This document shows positions 35,423-44,139 of a stretch of 64,000 nt of DNA, piece after piece. The DNA is from CAVRCA01 sp965218045 (GTDB taxonomy: Bacteria > Pseudomonadota > Alphaproteobacteria > Acetobacterales > Acetobacteraceae), in assembly GCA_965218045.1 (NCBI GenBank), contig CBDCJX010000009.1, forward strand, positions 186,001 to 250,000, given 5' to 3'. Positions within the stretch are counted from its first letter, which is position 1, and every line of letters begins with the position of its first letter. Below the pieces are notes generated by a model. The model made no database searches, was not told the origin of the DNA, and worked only from the letters and a program-made list of their open reading frames with translations. A program made the translations under genes and the position numbers.

Positions 35423-37315
35423 ATGAGCGCCACGGCGACGCGCCTCTCCGACCACCCCTCGGCACCCGCCGCGAGCACGCTGCTGGGTGTGCTCGGGGTG
35501 GTCTACGGCGACATCGGCACCAGCCCGCTCTACGCGCTGAAAACCTGCCTGGCGCTGTTCAGCGCCACCAAAGTCACCACCGTCGAGATCCTCGGTGTGC
35601 TGTCGCTGATCTTCTGGTCGCTGATCCTGATCGTGACGGTGAAATACGTCACCTTCGTGCTGCGCGCCGACAACAACGGCGAAGGCGGCATATTGGCGCT
35701 GATGGCGCTGGCCCAGCGCGTCTCGGTCGGCGCCACGATGCGCAGCGCCCTCGGCCTGATCGGCATCATCGGCGCGTGCCTGTTCTTCGGCGATGGCGTC
35801 ATCACGCCGGCGATCTCGGTGCTCTCGGCGGTCGAGGGACTCGAGATCGCCGCGCCGAGCCTTGAGGCGTATGTGCTGCCGATCGCCACCGTCGTGATCA
35901 TCGCACTGTTCGCCGTGCAGTATCGCGGCACCGGCAGCGTCGGGCGCGTGTTCGGCCCGGTGATGGCGATCTGGTTCCTCACCTTGGGCCTGCTCGGCCT
36001 GGTGCAGATCGTTGAATACCCGTACGTGCTGGCGGCGCTGTCGCCGACCTACGCTGTCGCGCTGTGCGTGCACTACAAGCTGCTTGCTTTCATCGTGCTG
36101 GGCTCGGTGGTGCTGTGCGTCACCGGCGCCGAGGCGCTGTATGCCGATATGGGGCATTTCGGCCGCCCGCCGATCCGGCTGGCCTGGATGTTCTTCGTGC
36201 TGCCGTCGCTCGTGCTCAACTATTTCGGTCAGGGCGCGCTGGTGCTGAGCTCCCCGCGCGCGCTGGAAAACCCGTTCTTCTTGCTCGGGCCCGACTGGTT
36301 GCGGCTGCCACTGGTTATCCTCGCGACGATGGCCACGGTCATCGCCAGCCAGGCAATGATCTCGGGCGCCTACTCCATAGCGCGTCAATGCGTGCAGCTC
36401 GGCTTCCTGCCGCGCCTGAACGTGCGCCACACGAGCGTCACGGAACACGGGCAGATCTACCTGCCCCAGGTGAACGCGGCGATTCTGGTCGGCGTGCTGT
36501 TCCTGGTTTTCGCGTTCAAGACCTCGGACAACCTCGCCGCCGCCTACGGCATCGCGGTGACCGGCACCTTCACCTGCACCACCATCCTCGCCACGGTCGT
36601 GTTCCGCCGGCAATTCGGCTGGCCCCGCGCCGTGGTCGTCCTGGTGTTCGGCTGCCTGTTCGTGATCGACGTCACGTTTCTCTCGGCCAATCTGCTGAAG
36701 GTGCCGGAGGGCGGCTATGTGCCGCTCATCATGGGTCTCGGCCTGCTGGCACTGATGACATCGTGGAAGCGCGGCCGCGACCTGATGCTGGCGCGCTGGA
36801 AGCAGGACAGCCTGCCGCTCGCCTCGTTCCTGGCCCGGCTGCCGCAGTCGCGCACGGTGCGGGTGCCGGGCCTGGCGGTGTTCCTCACCGGCAACCCGGA
36901 TTTCGTGCCGAGCGCGTTGCTGCACAATCTCAAGCACAACAAGGTGCTGCACGAGCGCGTGCTGTTCGTCACCGTGCAGAACCTCGACGAGCCGGAGGTC
37001 GGGCCGGACCGGCGCAGCGAATTTCACGAGCTCGCCCCCGGCATACACCGCGTCATCTTGCAATATGGCTTCATGGAGAGCCCCAACATCCCGCGTGATC
37101 TCGAGGAGCTGCAAAGCCGCGGGATACAGTTCGACACGATGCAAGCGAGCTACTTCCTCGGCCGCGAAGTGGTGGTTCGCGCGATGGTGCCGAAGATGTC
37201 GTTGTGGCGGGTGTGGCTGTTCCTGGTGATGGCGCGCAACGCGGTGCCGGCCACCGAGTTCTTCCGCATTCCCAGCGATCGGGTGGTCGAGCTTGGCGTT
37301 CGGGTGGCGATTTGA
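35423..37315 (+). CDS. kup: KUP family potassium uptake protein
   Basis: Proton-coupled potassium transporter of 630 residues. Its N-terminal two thirds hold about 12 transmembrane helices with family signatures GVVYGDIGTSPLYALK, FFGDGVITPAISVLSAVEG, GAEALYADMGHFG and QAMISGAYSIARQCVQLG. A cytoplasmic C-terminal domain follows (VFLTGNPDFVPSALLHNLKH, YFLGREVVVRA). Length and motifs are normal, so it looks functional. It stands alone. The 194 nt between it and the yggS remnant hold no recognisable gene. Confidence 0.96.
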   Translation: MSATATRLSDHPSAPAASTLLGVLGVVYGDIGTSPLYALKTCLALFSATKVTTVEILGVLSLIFWSLILIVTVKYVTFVLRADNNGEGGILALMALAQRVSVGATMRSALGLIGIIGACLFFGDGVITPAISVLSAVEGLEIAAPSLEAYVLPIATVVIIALFAVQYRGTGSVGRVFGPVMAIWFLTLGLLGLVQIVEYPYVLAALSPTYAVALCVHYKLLAFIVLGSVVLCVTGAEALYADMGHFGRPPIRLAWMFFVLPSLVLNYFGQGALVLSSPRALENPFFLLGPDWLRLPLVILATMATVIASQAMISGAYSIARQCVQLGFLPRLNVRHTSVTEHGQIYLPQVNAAILVGVLFLVFAFKTSDNLAAAYGIAVTGTFTCTTILATVVFRRQFGWPRAVVVLVFGCLFVIDVTFLSANLLKVPEGGYVPLIMGLGLLALMTSWKRGRDLMLARWKQDSLPLASFLARLPQSRTVRVPGLAVFLTGNPDFVPSALLHNLKHNKVLHERVLFVTVQNLDEPEVGPDRRSEFHELAPGIHRVILQYGFMESPNIPRDLEELQSRGIQFDTMQASYFLGREVVVRAMVPKMSLWRVWLFLVMARNAVPATEFFRIPSDRVVELGVRVAI

Positions 37316-38029
37316 GACCAGCCGCCGTTAGCGGCCATCCGGCCGGAGCAAAGCCGTCGATGCTCGGCCTTGCTTCGCCGAGCTCGGCACGGGGGAGGAG
37401 AATTTATGGCGACCGCCCCATTTTCGCTTAACAGTTTCGATATCGTAACGTTATCGACACGCCAAGGCGAGCGATGCGTCAGGCTCGAAAAAACGGCGGT
37501 GGCCAGGAGGGCAGGGAGGGCGGCGTCTTGGCAGGCGCAGCCGGGCGAAGCCCCAATGAGACGTGGAGCGGGGCTTGCGGTGGGGATTGGGGTGGGGTGT
37601 GGGCCGGGGTGTCGGGTGTTGCCTCGCCCGGCGCTGCGGCGAGCGCCGCCGGAGCGAGCGGTTGCGCCGAACGCGGCGGTTTCGGCGGCAGCCGCAGCGG
37701 CGCGGGCAGCGGATCGTTGGTCGCCGCCACAGCGGGCGCAGCAGCCGACCCGCTTGCGGCGACGCCGCGAGCAGCGCCTGCGGATCATCGACCAGCGCCA
37801 GCGCCAGGCGCCAGATACCCGGCGCCGAACCGCGCCGCACCCGCCCGGCAGCTTCGACCGCGGTGGTGTCGACTCGGCCGGCCGCGGCGCAGCGTCCTTG
37901 CGCGGCGCAAGCGTCCCGGCGGCGAATTGCGCATGCGACGGCGAGCGTCGTGCCTGCAAGTACTTCCCAGCAGCAAGGCCGGCCCCAGCATCCGGGGGTT
38001 CCGGTCGCCGAGCGTCCACCCAGCGCTCC

Positions 38030-38158
38030 GAGCAGGCCGAAGCGGCACATCGCCGGTTGGGGTGGAGGGGGCTGGGGACAGCTTCGCCCGTTAGCACACG
38101 TGTCAACATGTTTGTTAGAGCGGTCCCCGCTTGGTGGACCTCACGGCGGCTGGTGTCA
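38030..38158. repeat. Diverged repeat, copy A
   Basis: This segment shares a series of exact words with 38709-38954, in the same order: GAGCAGGCCGAAGCG, GCCGGTTGGGGTGGA, TTAGCACAC, TCAACATGTTTG, CCCGCTTGGTG and CGGCTGGTGTCA. The spacing between words is shorter here (129 bp in all against 246 bp), so one copy has lost or gained internal sequence. Identity unknown; it may be a remnant of a mobile or regulatory element. Confidence 0.7.
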
Positions 38159-38708
38159 TACCGTTGTCTCGCCGCTGACTCTCGGAGGCGCTGTCTGATT
38201 CCCTTGCAATCTGGTCGATTCGAGGGCTTGATGGCGGGACGTGGGCTGCCGATCCGGGGCGATCTTGACGCCCGGACCTGCGCCGGTTTGCAGCGAGCCG
38301 GATCGCGCGCGCATTCGCCCTGGCGATCGCCCAAGCGCAAGCCGAGAGGCGGCTCGTCTGGTGCGGCATCGCTGCGTGAGCTGTGGTGCGGCGAGGGCTT
38401 GGCAGGGCTGCATGACCGCCCTCGGTCGTGCGGGAAGCTGACAGGTACAGCGCACAACTTGCGGGCTTGGGTGCTGCAAGGCCCCGCAGAGGCGGCGGGA
38501 TGAGCACCTACCCATCGACATTGTTGCCCATATCGAACACGAGCGTGAGCTACACGCTGTCCGCCCTCTCCGGCTGCGACGGATCGGTCTATCCTGGCAG
38601 AAAGCACGGCCCGCACACCCGCAGGGCGGTCGAAGCGCGCGAGCTATATAAAAAAACTGGCCGCGAGAAGCGCGTCGCCGCCCACCTCAGCCGCGCGGGA
38701 GGGCCGAC

Positions 38709-38954
38709 GAGCAGGCCGAAGCGTTTCCTGCACATCAAGCCGGTTGGGGTGGATGGCTTCGCCCTCGTGCTGCAACCGCCGCGACATGGGCGGATTTTAT
38801 AGCGCTCGTTCTCCGGAGCCGGATTAGCACACTGAACGTGCCTCAACATGTTTGCTCAATTAGCGGGTCTGGTTATATTTGCGAGAACGCTATCTCTCGG
38901 TCACCCGCTTGGTGCACTCTGACCACGGAATGCGCTCCGCGCCGGCTGGTGTCA
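38709..38954. repeat. Diverged repeat, copy B
   Basis: Longer partner of the segment at 38030-38158. The same six words of 9-15 bp recur in the same order; between them lies extra sequence, including a less GC-rich stretch around 38840-38900. It ends 14 bp before the 3' end of the phosphatase gene. Confidence 0.7.
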
Positions 38955-38968
38955 GACGAACGACCCGC

Positions 38969-39652
38969 CTATTCGCGTTGTAGCAGACGATCGTTGACGA
39001 AATTTGCCAGGCCGCCGGCGACGAAATCGCCGCGCAGCGCCATCTCGTCATACTCGTCGCGCACCCAGTCGAGGAACGGCGTACGGCCCTCGGCTTCGAC
39101 CGCGTAGCGGATGAAGAACGCGTCCAGGATGCCAGTGCGCGACCGGCTCATGTGGCCGAAGCGCCAGGAGAGCTGATCGAGCGCCTGGCGCGCCGTGCCG
39201 CCGTTGAGCAGGATGAACACGCCGGAGGCCAGGCCGGCACGATCGGCGCCCGACTTGCAGTGGATCAACGCGGGCTCCTGCAGCACGTCAAAGATCCCCG
39301 CCAGCCGCAGCAGCCGATCCCGGTGCGGCGCGCCACGGCTTTCGAGCGGCGCGTCGATATGGACCAGGCCGAGCCGGCCGGCCGCCTCGCGGGAGAGCGC
39401 GTCCGAGCCGCACTGGCGATGGCCGCGCAGATTGATCAGCGTCTTCACCCCGAACCGCCTGGTGGCCGCTGCCAGTCGTGCGGGGGTGGGGTGGTTCGAG
39501 CGATACAGCCGTCCCGGGATAACCGCCGCCCAGTTGTCCCACAGCACGCGGAACACGGCGTGGTCGACCAGCAGGCTGTCAGACCACGCTCGCGCCCGGT
39601 CGCGCCTCGAGTTCAGGTTGCCGCGGTACACTGGGTCAGCGTAGCCCCTCAC
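38969..39652 (-). CDS. Tyrosine/dual-specificity phosphatase family protein
   Basis: Phosphatase-fold protein of 227 residues with the P-loop HCKSGADRAG (nucleophile C132, R138; CX5R) after GVKTLINLRGHRQCG, the usual order in bacterial DSP-like enzymes. SNHPTPARLAAATRRFG fits the domain's N-terminal part. The substrate may be a phosphotyrosine, phosphoinositide or other phosphate ester. It begins 28 nt after sdhB on the same strand, so it may be transcribed with sdhCDAB. No partner kinase is nearby. Confidence 0.86.
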   Translation of the reverse strand: MRGYADPVYRGNLNSRRDRARAWSDSLLVDHAVFRVLWDNWAAVIPGRLYRSNHPTPARLAAATRRFGVKTLINLRGHRQCGSDALSREAAGRLGLVHIDAPLESRGAPHRDRLLRLAGIFDVLQEPALIHCKSGADRAGLASGVFILLNGGTARQALDQLSWRFGHMSRSRTGILDAFFIRYAVEAEGRTPFLDWVRDEYDEMALRGDFVAGGLANFVNDRLLQRE

Positions 39653-39680
39653 CCGGCTCAGTGGTTGTCGCGCAAGCTGG

Positions 39681-40463
39681 CTAGACCGCCCGCTCGATCA
39701 ACATCTGCTTGATCGAGCCGATCGCCTGCGCCGGGTTGAGGCCCTTCGGGCAGGTCTGCGTGCAATTCATGATGGTGTGGCAGCGATACAGCTTGAACGG
39801 GTCTTCCAGCCCGTCCAGCCTCTCGCCGGTGTATTCGTCGCGCGAATCGGCGATCCAGCGATACGCCTGCAACAACACCGCCGGGCCGAGATAGCGATCG
39901 CCGTTCCACCAATAGCTCGGGCACGCCGTGGTGCAGCAGAAGCAGAGGATGCACTCCCACATCCCGTCGAGCTGGGCGCGCTCCTCCTTGCTTTGCAGCC
40001 GCTCGGCGTCGGGTGGCGGCGGCGTGTCGGCCTTCAGCCACGGCTCCACCGCGCGGTACTGGGCATAAGCCTGCGACAGGTCCGGCACCAGATCCTTCAC
40101 CACCGCCATGTGCGGCAGCGGGTTGATCCGCACCGCGCCCTTCACCTCCTCGATCGGCTTGAGGCAGGCAAGGGTGTTGCAGCCGTCGATGTTCATCGCG
40201 CAGGAGCCGCAGATGCCCTCGCGACAGGAGCGGCGGAAGGTCAGGGTCGGGTCGACCTCGTTCTTGATCTTGATCAGCGCGTCGAGGACCATCGGCCCAC
40301 AGGCATCGAGGTCGATGTCGTAGTTGTCCAAACGCGGGTTCTGCCCGTCATCGGGGTTCCAGCGGTAGACCTTGAACGATCGCACCCGCTTGGCACCCGC
40401 CGGGGCCGGCCAGGTCTTGCCGGTTCCCACCCGACTGTTGGCGGGCAATCTGAATTCAGCCAT
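39681..40463 (-). CDS. sdhB: Succinate dehydrogenase iron-sulfur subunit
   Basis: Electron-transfer subunit of complex II, 260 residues. The plant-type [2Fe-2S] motif CREGICGSCAMNIDG with GCNTLAC lies in the N-terminal domain. The C-terminal domain has CILCFCCTTACPSYWW and CHTIMNCTQTCPKGLNP for the [4Fe-4S] and [3Fe-4S] clusters. It is the fourth gene of sdhCDAB, 45 nt after sdhA. All cluster cysteines are present. Confidence 0.98.
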   Translation of the reverse strand: MAEFRLPANSRVGTGKTWPAPAGAKRVRSFKVYRWNPDDGQNPRLDNYDIDLDACGPMVLDALIKIKNEVDPTLTFRRSCREGICGSCAMNIDGCNTLACLKPIEEVKGAVRINPLPHMAVVKDLVPDLSQAYAQYRAVEPWLKADTPPPPDAERLQSKEERAQLDGMWECILCFCCTTACPSYWWNGDRYLGPAVLLQAYRWIADSRDEYTGERLDGLEDPFKLYRCHTIMNCTQTCPKGLNPAQAIGSIKQMLIERAV

Positions 40464-40508
40464 GTGTCTTCCAATCCATCCCGCTCGAAACGCGCGCCGG
40501 CAGCCTGG

Positions 40509-42332
40509 TCAATAGACCCGCTTCTTCGGCGGAAAAACCGAAACCTCGTTGGTCATGGTCTGCATCCGCACCGGGCGATAGTCGAGCCGCACCGCCCCGT
40601 CATCGGCGCACCAGGCCAGGGTGTGCTTCATCCAGTGCTCGTCGTCGCGCTCGGGGTAATCGTCATGCGCGTGGGCGCCACGGCTCTCCTTGCGAGCCTC
40701 GGCGCCGACCATCGTGGTCATGGCGTTGCCCATCAGGTTCTCCAGCTCCAGCGCCTCCACCAGATCGCTGTTCCAGATCAGGCTGCGATCGGTCACCGAC
40801 ATGTCGTCGAGGCCATGCCAGACCTGCTGCATCTTCTCGACACCCTCGGTGAGCGTCTTGCTGTTGCGGAACACGGCGGCGTGGCGCTGCATGGTGCGCT
40901 GCATCTCGAGCCGCAGCTCGGCCACCTTGGTGCCGCCCTTGGCGTGCCGGGCACGATCAAACCGGGCGATCGACGCATCGGAGGTATTCGCGGCCAGCGG
41001 CGCTTGCGAGGCGCCGGGCTTGATCACCTCGGCCGCCCGGTTGGCGGCGGCGCGGCCGAACACCACGATGTCGAGCAGCGAGTTGGTGCCGAGCCGGTTG
41101 GCGCCGTGCACCGAGACGCAGGCCGCCTCGCCCACCGCCATCAGCCCGGGCACCACCGCGTCGGGATTGTCGCGGCTCGGGCGCAGCACCTCGCCATGAA
41201 AATTCGTCGGGATGCCGCCCATGTTGTAGTGCACCGTCGGCAGCACCGGGATCGGCTGCTTGGTCACCTCGACACCGGCGAACACCTTCGCCGTCTCCGA
41301 GATGCCGGGCAGCCGCTCGTTCAGCAGATCGGCGCCGAGATGCTCCAGATGGAGCATGATGTGGTCCTTGTCCGGCCCGCAGCCGCGCCCCTCGGCGATC
41401 TCGATGGTCATCGAGCGGGACACCACATCACGCGAGGCGAGGTCCTTCGCGGTCGGCGCATAGCGCTCCATGAACCGCTCACCCTCGCTGTTGGTAAGAT
41501 AGCCGCCCTCGCCGCGCGCGCCCTCGGTGATCAGGCAGCCGGCGGGGAAGATGCCGGTCGGGTGGAACTGCACGAACTCCATGTCCTGGCAGGGCAGGCC
41601 GGCGCGCAGCACCATGCCGTTGCCGTCGCCGGTGCAGGTGTGCGCCGAGGTGCAGGAGAGGAAGGTACGCCCATAGCCGCCGGTCGCCAGGATCACGAGC
41701 TGCGCGCGGAAGCGGTGGATCGAGCCGTCCTCCAGGCACCAGGCGGTCACGCCGCGACAGGCGCCGTCCTCGTCCATGATGAGGTCAAGGGCAAAATACT
41801 CGATGAAGAACTCGGCCTCGTGCTTGAGGCTTTGCTGATACAGGGTGTGCAGGATGGCGTGGCCGGTGCGGTCGGCGGCGGCGCAGGCGCGCATCGCCGG
41901 TTCCTTGCCGTACTCCGTCATGTGGCCGCCGAACGGGCGCTGGTAGATCCGCCCGTCATCGGTGCGGCTGAACGGCACGCCGAAATGCTCGAGCTCGTAG
42001 ACCGCCGGGATCGCCTCGCGGCACATGTATTCGATGGCGTCCTGGTCGCCGAGCCAGTCCGACCCTTTCACGGTGTCGTACATGTGCCAGCGCCAGTCAT
42101 CCTCGCCCATGTTGCCCAACGCGGCGCCGATGCCGCCTTGCGCGGCGACGGTGTGGCTGCGCGTGGGAAAGACTTTCGTGAGGCAGGCGGTCTTCAGCCC
42201 GGCCGCACCGGCGCCTAGGGTGGCGCGCAGCCCGGAGCCGCCGGCGCCGACCACCACCACGTCATAGGTGTGGTCGATCACGCTGTAGGCCGGACCGCCC
42301 GGTCCGGGAAAGCCGCCATTGATCGCGTTCAT
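40509..42332 (-). CDS. sdhA: Succinate dehydrogenase flavoprotein subunit
   Basis: Catalytic subunit that oxidises succinate to fumarate with covalently bound FAD, 607 residues. It shows the dinucleotide motif VVVGAGGSGLRA, the flavinylation segment TRSHTVAAQGG with the FAD-linking His, the active-site region QFHPTGIFPAGCLITEGARGEGG, and VHGANRLGTNSLLD. It is in the order sdhC-sdhD-sdhA-sdhB and 54 nt after sdhD. Confidence 0.98.
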   Translation of the reverse strand: MNAINGGFPGPGGPAYSVIDHTYDVVVVGAGGSGLRATLGAGAAGLKTACLTKVFPTRSHTVAAQGGIGAALGNMGEDDWRWHMYDTVKGSDWLGDQDAIEYMCREAIPAVYELEHFGVPFSRTDDGRIYQRPFGGHMTEYGKEPAMRACAAADRTGHAILHTLYQQSLKHEAEFFIEYFALDLIMDEDGACRGVTAWCLEDGSIHRFRAQLVILATGGYGRTFLSCTSAHTCTGDGNGMVLRAGLPCQDMEFVQFHPTGIFPAGCLITEGARGEGGYLTNSEGERFMERYAPTAKDLASRDVVSRSMTIEIAEGRGCGPDKDHIMLHLEHLGADLLNERLPGISETAKVFAGVEVTKQPIPVLPTVHYNMGGIPTNFHGEVLRPSRDNPDAVVPGLMAVGEAACVSVHGANRLGTNSLLDIVVFGRAAANRAAEVIKPGASQAPLAANTSDASIARFDRARHAKGGTKVAELRLEMQRTMQRHAAVFRNSKTLTEGVEKMQQVWHGLDDMSVTDRSLIWNSDLVEALELENLMGNAMTTMVGAEARKESRGAHAHDDYPERDDEHWMKHTLAWCADDGAVRLDYRPVRMQTMTNEVSVFPPKKRVY

Positions 42333-42386
42333 TGCTCGCTCGTTCGGTTCGCGGGTGCAGCACTTATGTAGTGCCGCGTCCTCGGA

Positions 42387-42806
42387 TCACAGCCCCATCC
42401 GCAGGACCGACACGATCCCGGCCAGGGCGAACACGAAGCACACCGCCTTCACCAGCAGCAGCAGGGCGAAGCGCGTGCTCTCGACATGGACGTAGTCGTC
42501 GATCACCACCTGCAACCCGAGTTGCATGTGGTGAAACGTCGCCAGCACCAGGCAGATCAGCAGGACGATGGTCACCGGGTTGGCCACCCAGAGCAGCACC
42601 ACCTCATGCGAGGCGCCGACGAGGGAGAGCGCGGCGAAGACGAACCACACGGTGAGCGGTATCAGGGCGAGGGCGGTGACGCGTTCGGCCCACCAGTGCC
42701 CGACGCCGGACTTGGCCGAACCCAGCCCGCGCACCCGCCCGAGCTGGGAACGCATCACCGCGACATGGATGTTCTTCGATGCGGAGTGTTTCGCGGACTC
42801 TGACAC
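42387..42806 (-). CDS. sdhD: Succinate dehydrogenase membrane anchor subunit
   Basis: Hydrophobic anchor of 139 residues with three transmembrane helices. The N-terminal RSQLGRVRGLGSAKSGVGHWW and WAERVTALALIPLTVWF are hallmarks of alphaproteobacterial SdhD. FHHMQLGLQVVIDDYVH carries the likely heme-ligand histidine and a quinone-site tyrosine. It forms the heme b/ubiquinone site together with SdhC, encoded just upstream. Confidence 0.95.
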   Translation of the reverse strand: MSESAKHSASKNIHVAVMRSQLGRVRGLGSAKSGVGHWWAERVTALALIPLTVWFVFAALSLVGASHEVVLLWVANPVTIVLLICLVLATFHHMQLGLQVVIDDYVHVESTRFALLLLVKAVCFVFALAGIVSVLRMGL

Positions 42807-42845
42807 GATGCTGTGGTCCCGTGCTGGTCGGTTTGTTGCGGACGC

Positions 42846-43280
42846 CTACAGGCCGCCGGCCAGGCCGACGATCCAGACCAGCAGCGTGCAAACCCCCGTG
42901 GCGATCACCACCGCCCAGCCGGTGCGCTCGTAGACGGATTTTTCGTAGCCGTAGCCCAGGTCCCAGGCGAGATGCCGGAGGCCGGCGAAGAAGTGGTAGA
43001 ACAGCGCCAAGGTCCAGCCGAACAGCGCGATCCAGCCGAGCACCGAGTCGAGGAACCACTGAACCTGGTCGAACGCCTCCTCGGAGGTGGCGGCGGCGAC
43101 CAGCCACCAGACCAGCACCAGCGCCCCCACCGACAGCGCGATGCCGCTGGCCCGGTGCATGATGGAGAGCACGGTGCTGATTTGCGGGCGGTAGATCTGC
43201 AAGTGCGGCGAGAGCGGGCGCTTGACCAGGCCGCCCTCGGTGTTGCGCGCCACCATCAGCGCGTCGCGTACGTCGTTCAC
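42846..43280 (-). CDS. sdhC: Succinate dehydrogenase cytochrome b556 subunit
   Basis: First gene of the sdh operon, 144 residues with three transmembrane helices. The signature RPLSPHLQIYRPQISTVLSIMHRASGI is split around the quinone-binding Ser and Arg, and FYHFFAGLRHLAWDLGYG contains the heme-ligand His. The start is taken as GTG 43280 (NDVRDALMVARN follows) because GGAG lies 6 nt upstream; TTG 43292 and ATG 43256 are alternatives. Confidence 0.94.
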   Translation of the reverse strand: MNDVRDALMVARNTEGGLVKRPLSPHLQIYRPQISTVLSIMHRASGIALSVGALVLVWWLVAAATSEEAFDQVQWFLDSVLGWIALFGWTLALFYHFFAGLRHLAWDLGYGYEKSVYERTGWAVVIATGVCTLLVWIVGLAGGL

Positions 43281-43380
43281 GCGGTGCTCCAAACAAGCCG
43301 CGGCATCCCGCCGACCGGCGGGTTCCCTTACCCCCGGGACGAGGAGGGGTCAACGAGAGGAGCCGCTAATGTGGGCGCTG

Positions 43381-44118
43381 TTATCCGAGGCGCCGGCGGT
43401 AGAGCGCGATCAGCCGCTCCCAGTGTCGTTCCGCCGCCGGCTGGTCGTAGCACCAGCGCTGCGGGAAGGCGAAGCCGTGATGCACTCCGGGATACAGCTC
43501 GATCTCGCCCTTGGCGCCCGAGCGCTCGAAGTGCCGGCGCAGCTCCTCGACCATCGGCAGCGGCGCCAGCTCGTCGTGCTCGGCGCAGGCGATGTAGAGC
43601 TCGCCGCGCGACTGCCCGAATGTGAGATGCGGGCTCGCCTCGGCGTCGCTGACCAGCCACGTGCCGTAGAACGAAGCGGCGGCGGCGATCCGCTCGGGGA
43701 ACCGCGCGGCGGCGGCCAGCGCATAGGGGCCGCTCATGCAGTAGCCATGCGCGCCGACCGGCCCGTCCTTCGCCGCGTCCTGAACATCGAGGAAGGCGAG
43801 CATGTCGGCCACGTCGTTCATCACCGGCGGGATAGTCATCTTGGTGCGTATGGCGCGCATCCGGTCGCGCTCCGGACCGTCGTCGAGCACGGTGGGGCCG
43901 AACACCGCGTCGCGGCCGGCGCGGTAGTACAGGTTGGGCAGCACCACGTAGTAGCCCACGGTCGCCAGCCGCCGCGCCATGTCGCGCAGCTCCTCGCGAA
44001 TGCCGGGCGCGTCCATCAGCAGCAGCACCGGCGGGGCCGGGAGCTGGCGGTCGGGGTGGCAGATGAAGCTCTCCATCGCGCCGTCCCGCGTCGGGATGTC
44101 TTGGGTATGCTCGATCAT
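43381..44118 (-). CDS. Dienelactone hydrolase family protein
   Basis: Alpha/beta hydrolase of 245 residues with the dienelactone-hydrolase nucleophile motif GYCMSGPYA (Cys nucleophile). FLMDAPGIRE-like sequence (LLMDAPGIREELRDMARRLA) is near the oxyanion hole, and PGVHHGFAFPQRWCYD contains the catalytic His. Members open lactone rings or act on other esters. It begins 21 nt after the stop of the large cyclase/ATPase gene on the same strand, and may be co-transcribed with it. Natural substrate unknown. Confidence 0.92.
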   Translation of the reverse strand: MIEHTQDIPTRDGAMESFICHPDRQLPAPPVLLLMDAPGIREELRDMARRLATVGYYVVLPNLYYRAGRDAVFGPTVLDDGPERDRMRAIRTKMTIPPVMNDVADMLAFLDVQDAAKDGPVGAHGYCMSGPYALAAAARFPERIAAAASFYGTWLVSDAEASPHLTFGQSRGELYIACAEHDELAPLPMVEELRRHFERSGAKGEIELYPGVHHGFAFPQRWCYDQPAAERHWERLIALYRRRLG

Positions 44119-44139
44119 TCGTGCCCGTCCACCATTCAG

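Larger units (their letters stand above)
37316..38968. other. Gene-free decayed region with repeats
   Basis: About 1.65 kb between kup and the phosphatase gene with no convincing protein. Open frames exist on both strands but are Arg/Ala/Pro-rich shadows of high-GC DNA. A lower-GC patch at about 37390-37470 includes GGAGGAG placed correctly before ATG 37406 (MATAPFSLNSFDIVTLS), which then runs into low-complexity sequence and looks like the start of a lost gene or an IS end. On the minus strand around 37730-37830 two neighbouring frames read like pieces of one broken Pro-rich protein (LALVDDPQALLAASPQ). A diverged repeat pair is listed separately. Confidence 0.6.

Noticed and set aside
34544..37144. 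866-codon minus-strand open frame opposite kup
   Set aside because: It mirrors kup codons and has no recognisable domain; kup on the plus strand is unambiguous.
37370..38503. 377-codon plus-strand frame in the gap after kup
   Set aside because: Apart from the first 20 codons it is Arg/Ala/Pro low-complexity sequence with competing frames on the other strand.
39777..42218. 813-codon plus-strand frame across sdhB and sdhA
   Set aside because: It is antisense to two clear TCA-cycle genes and has no conserved motif.
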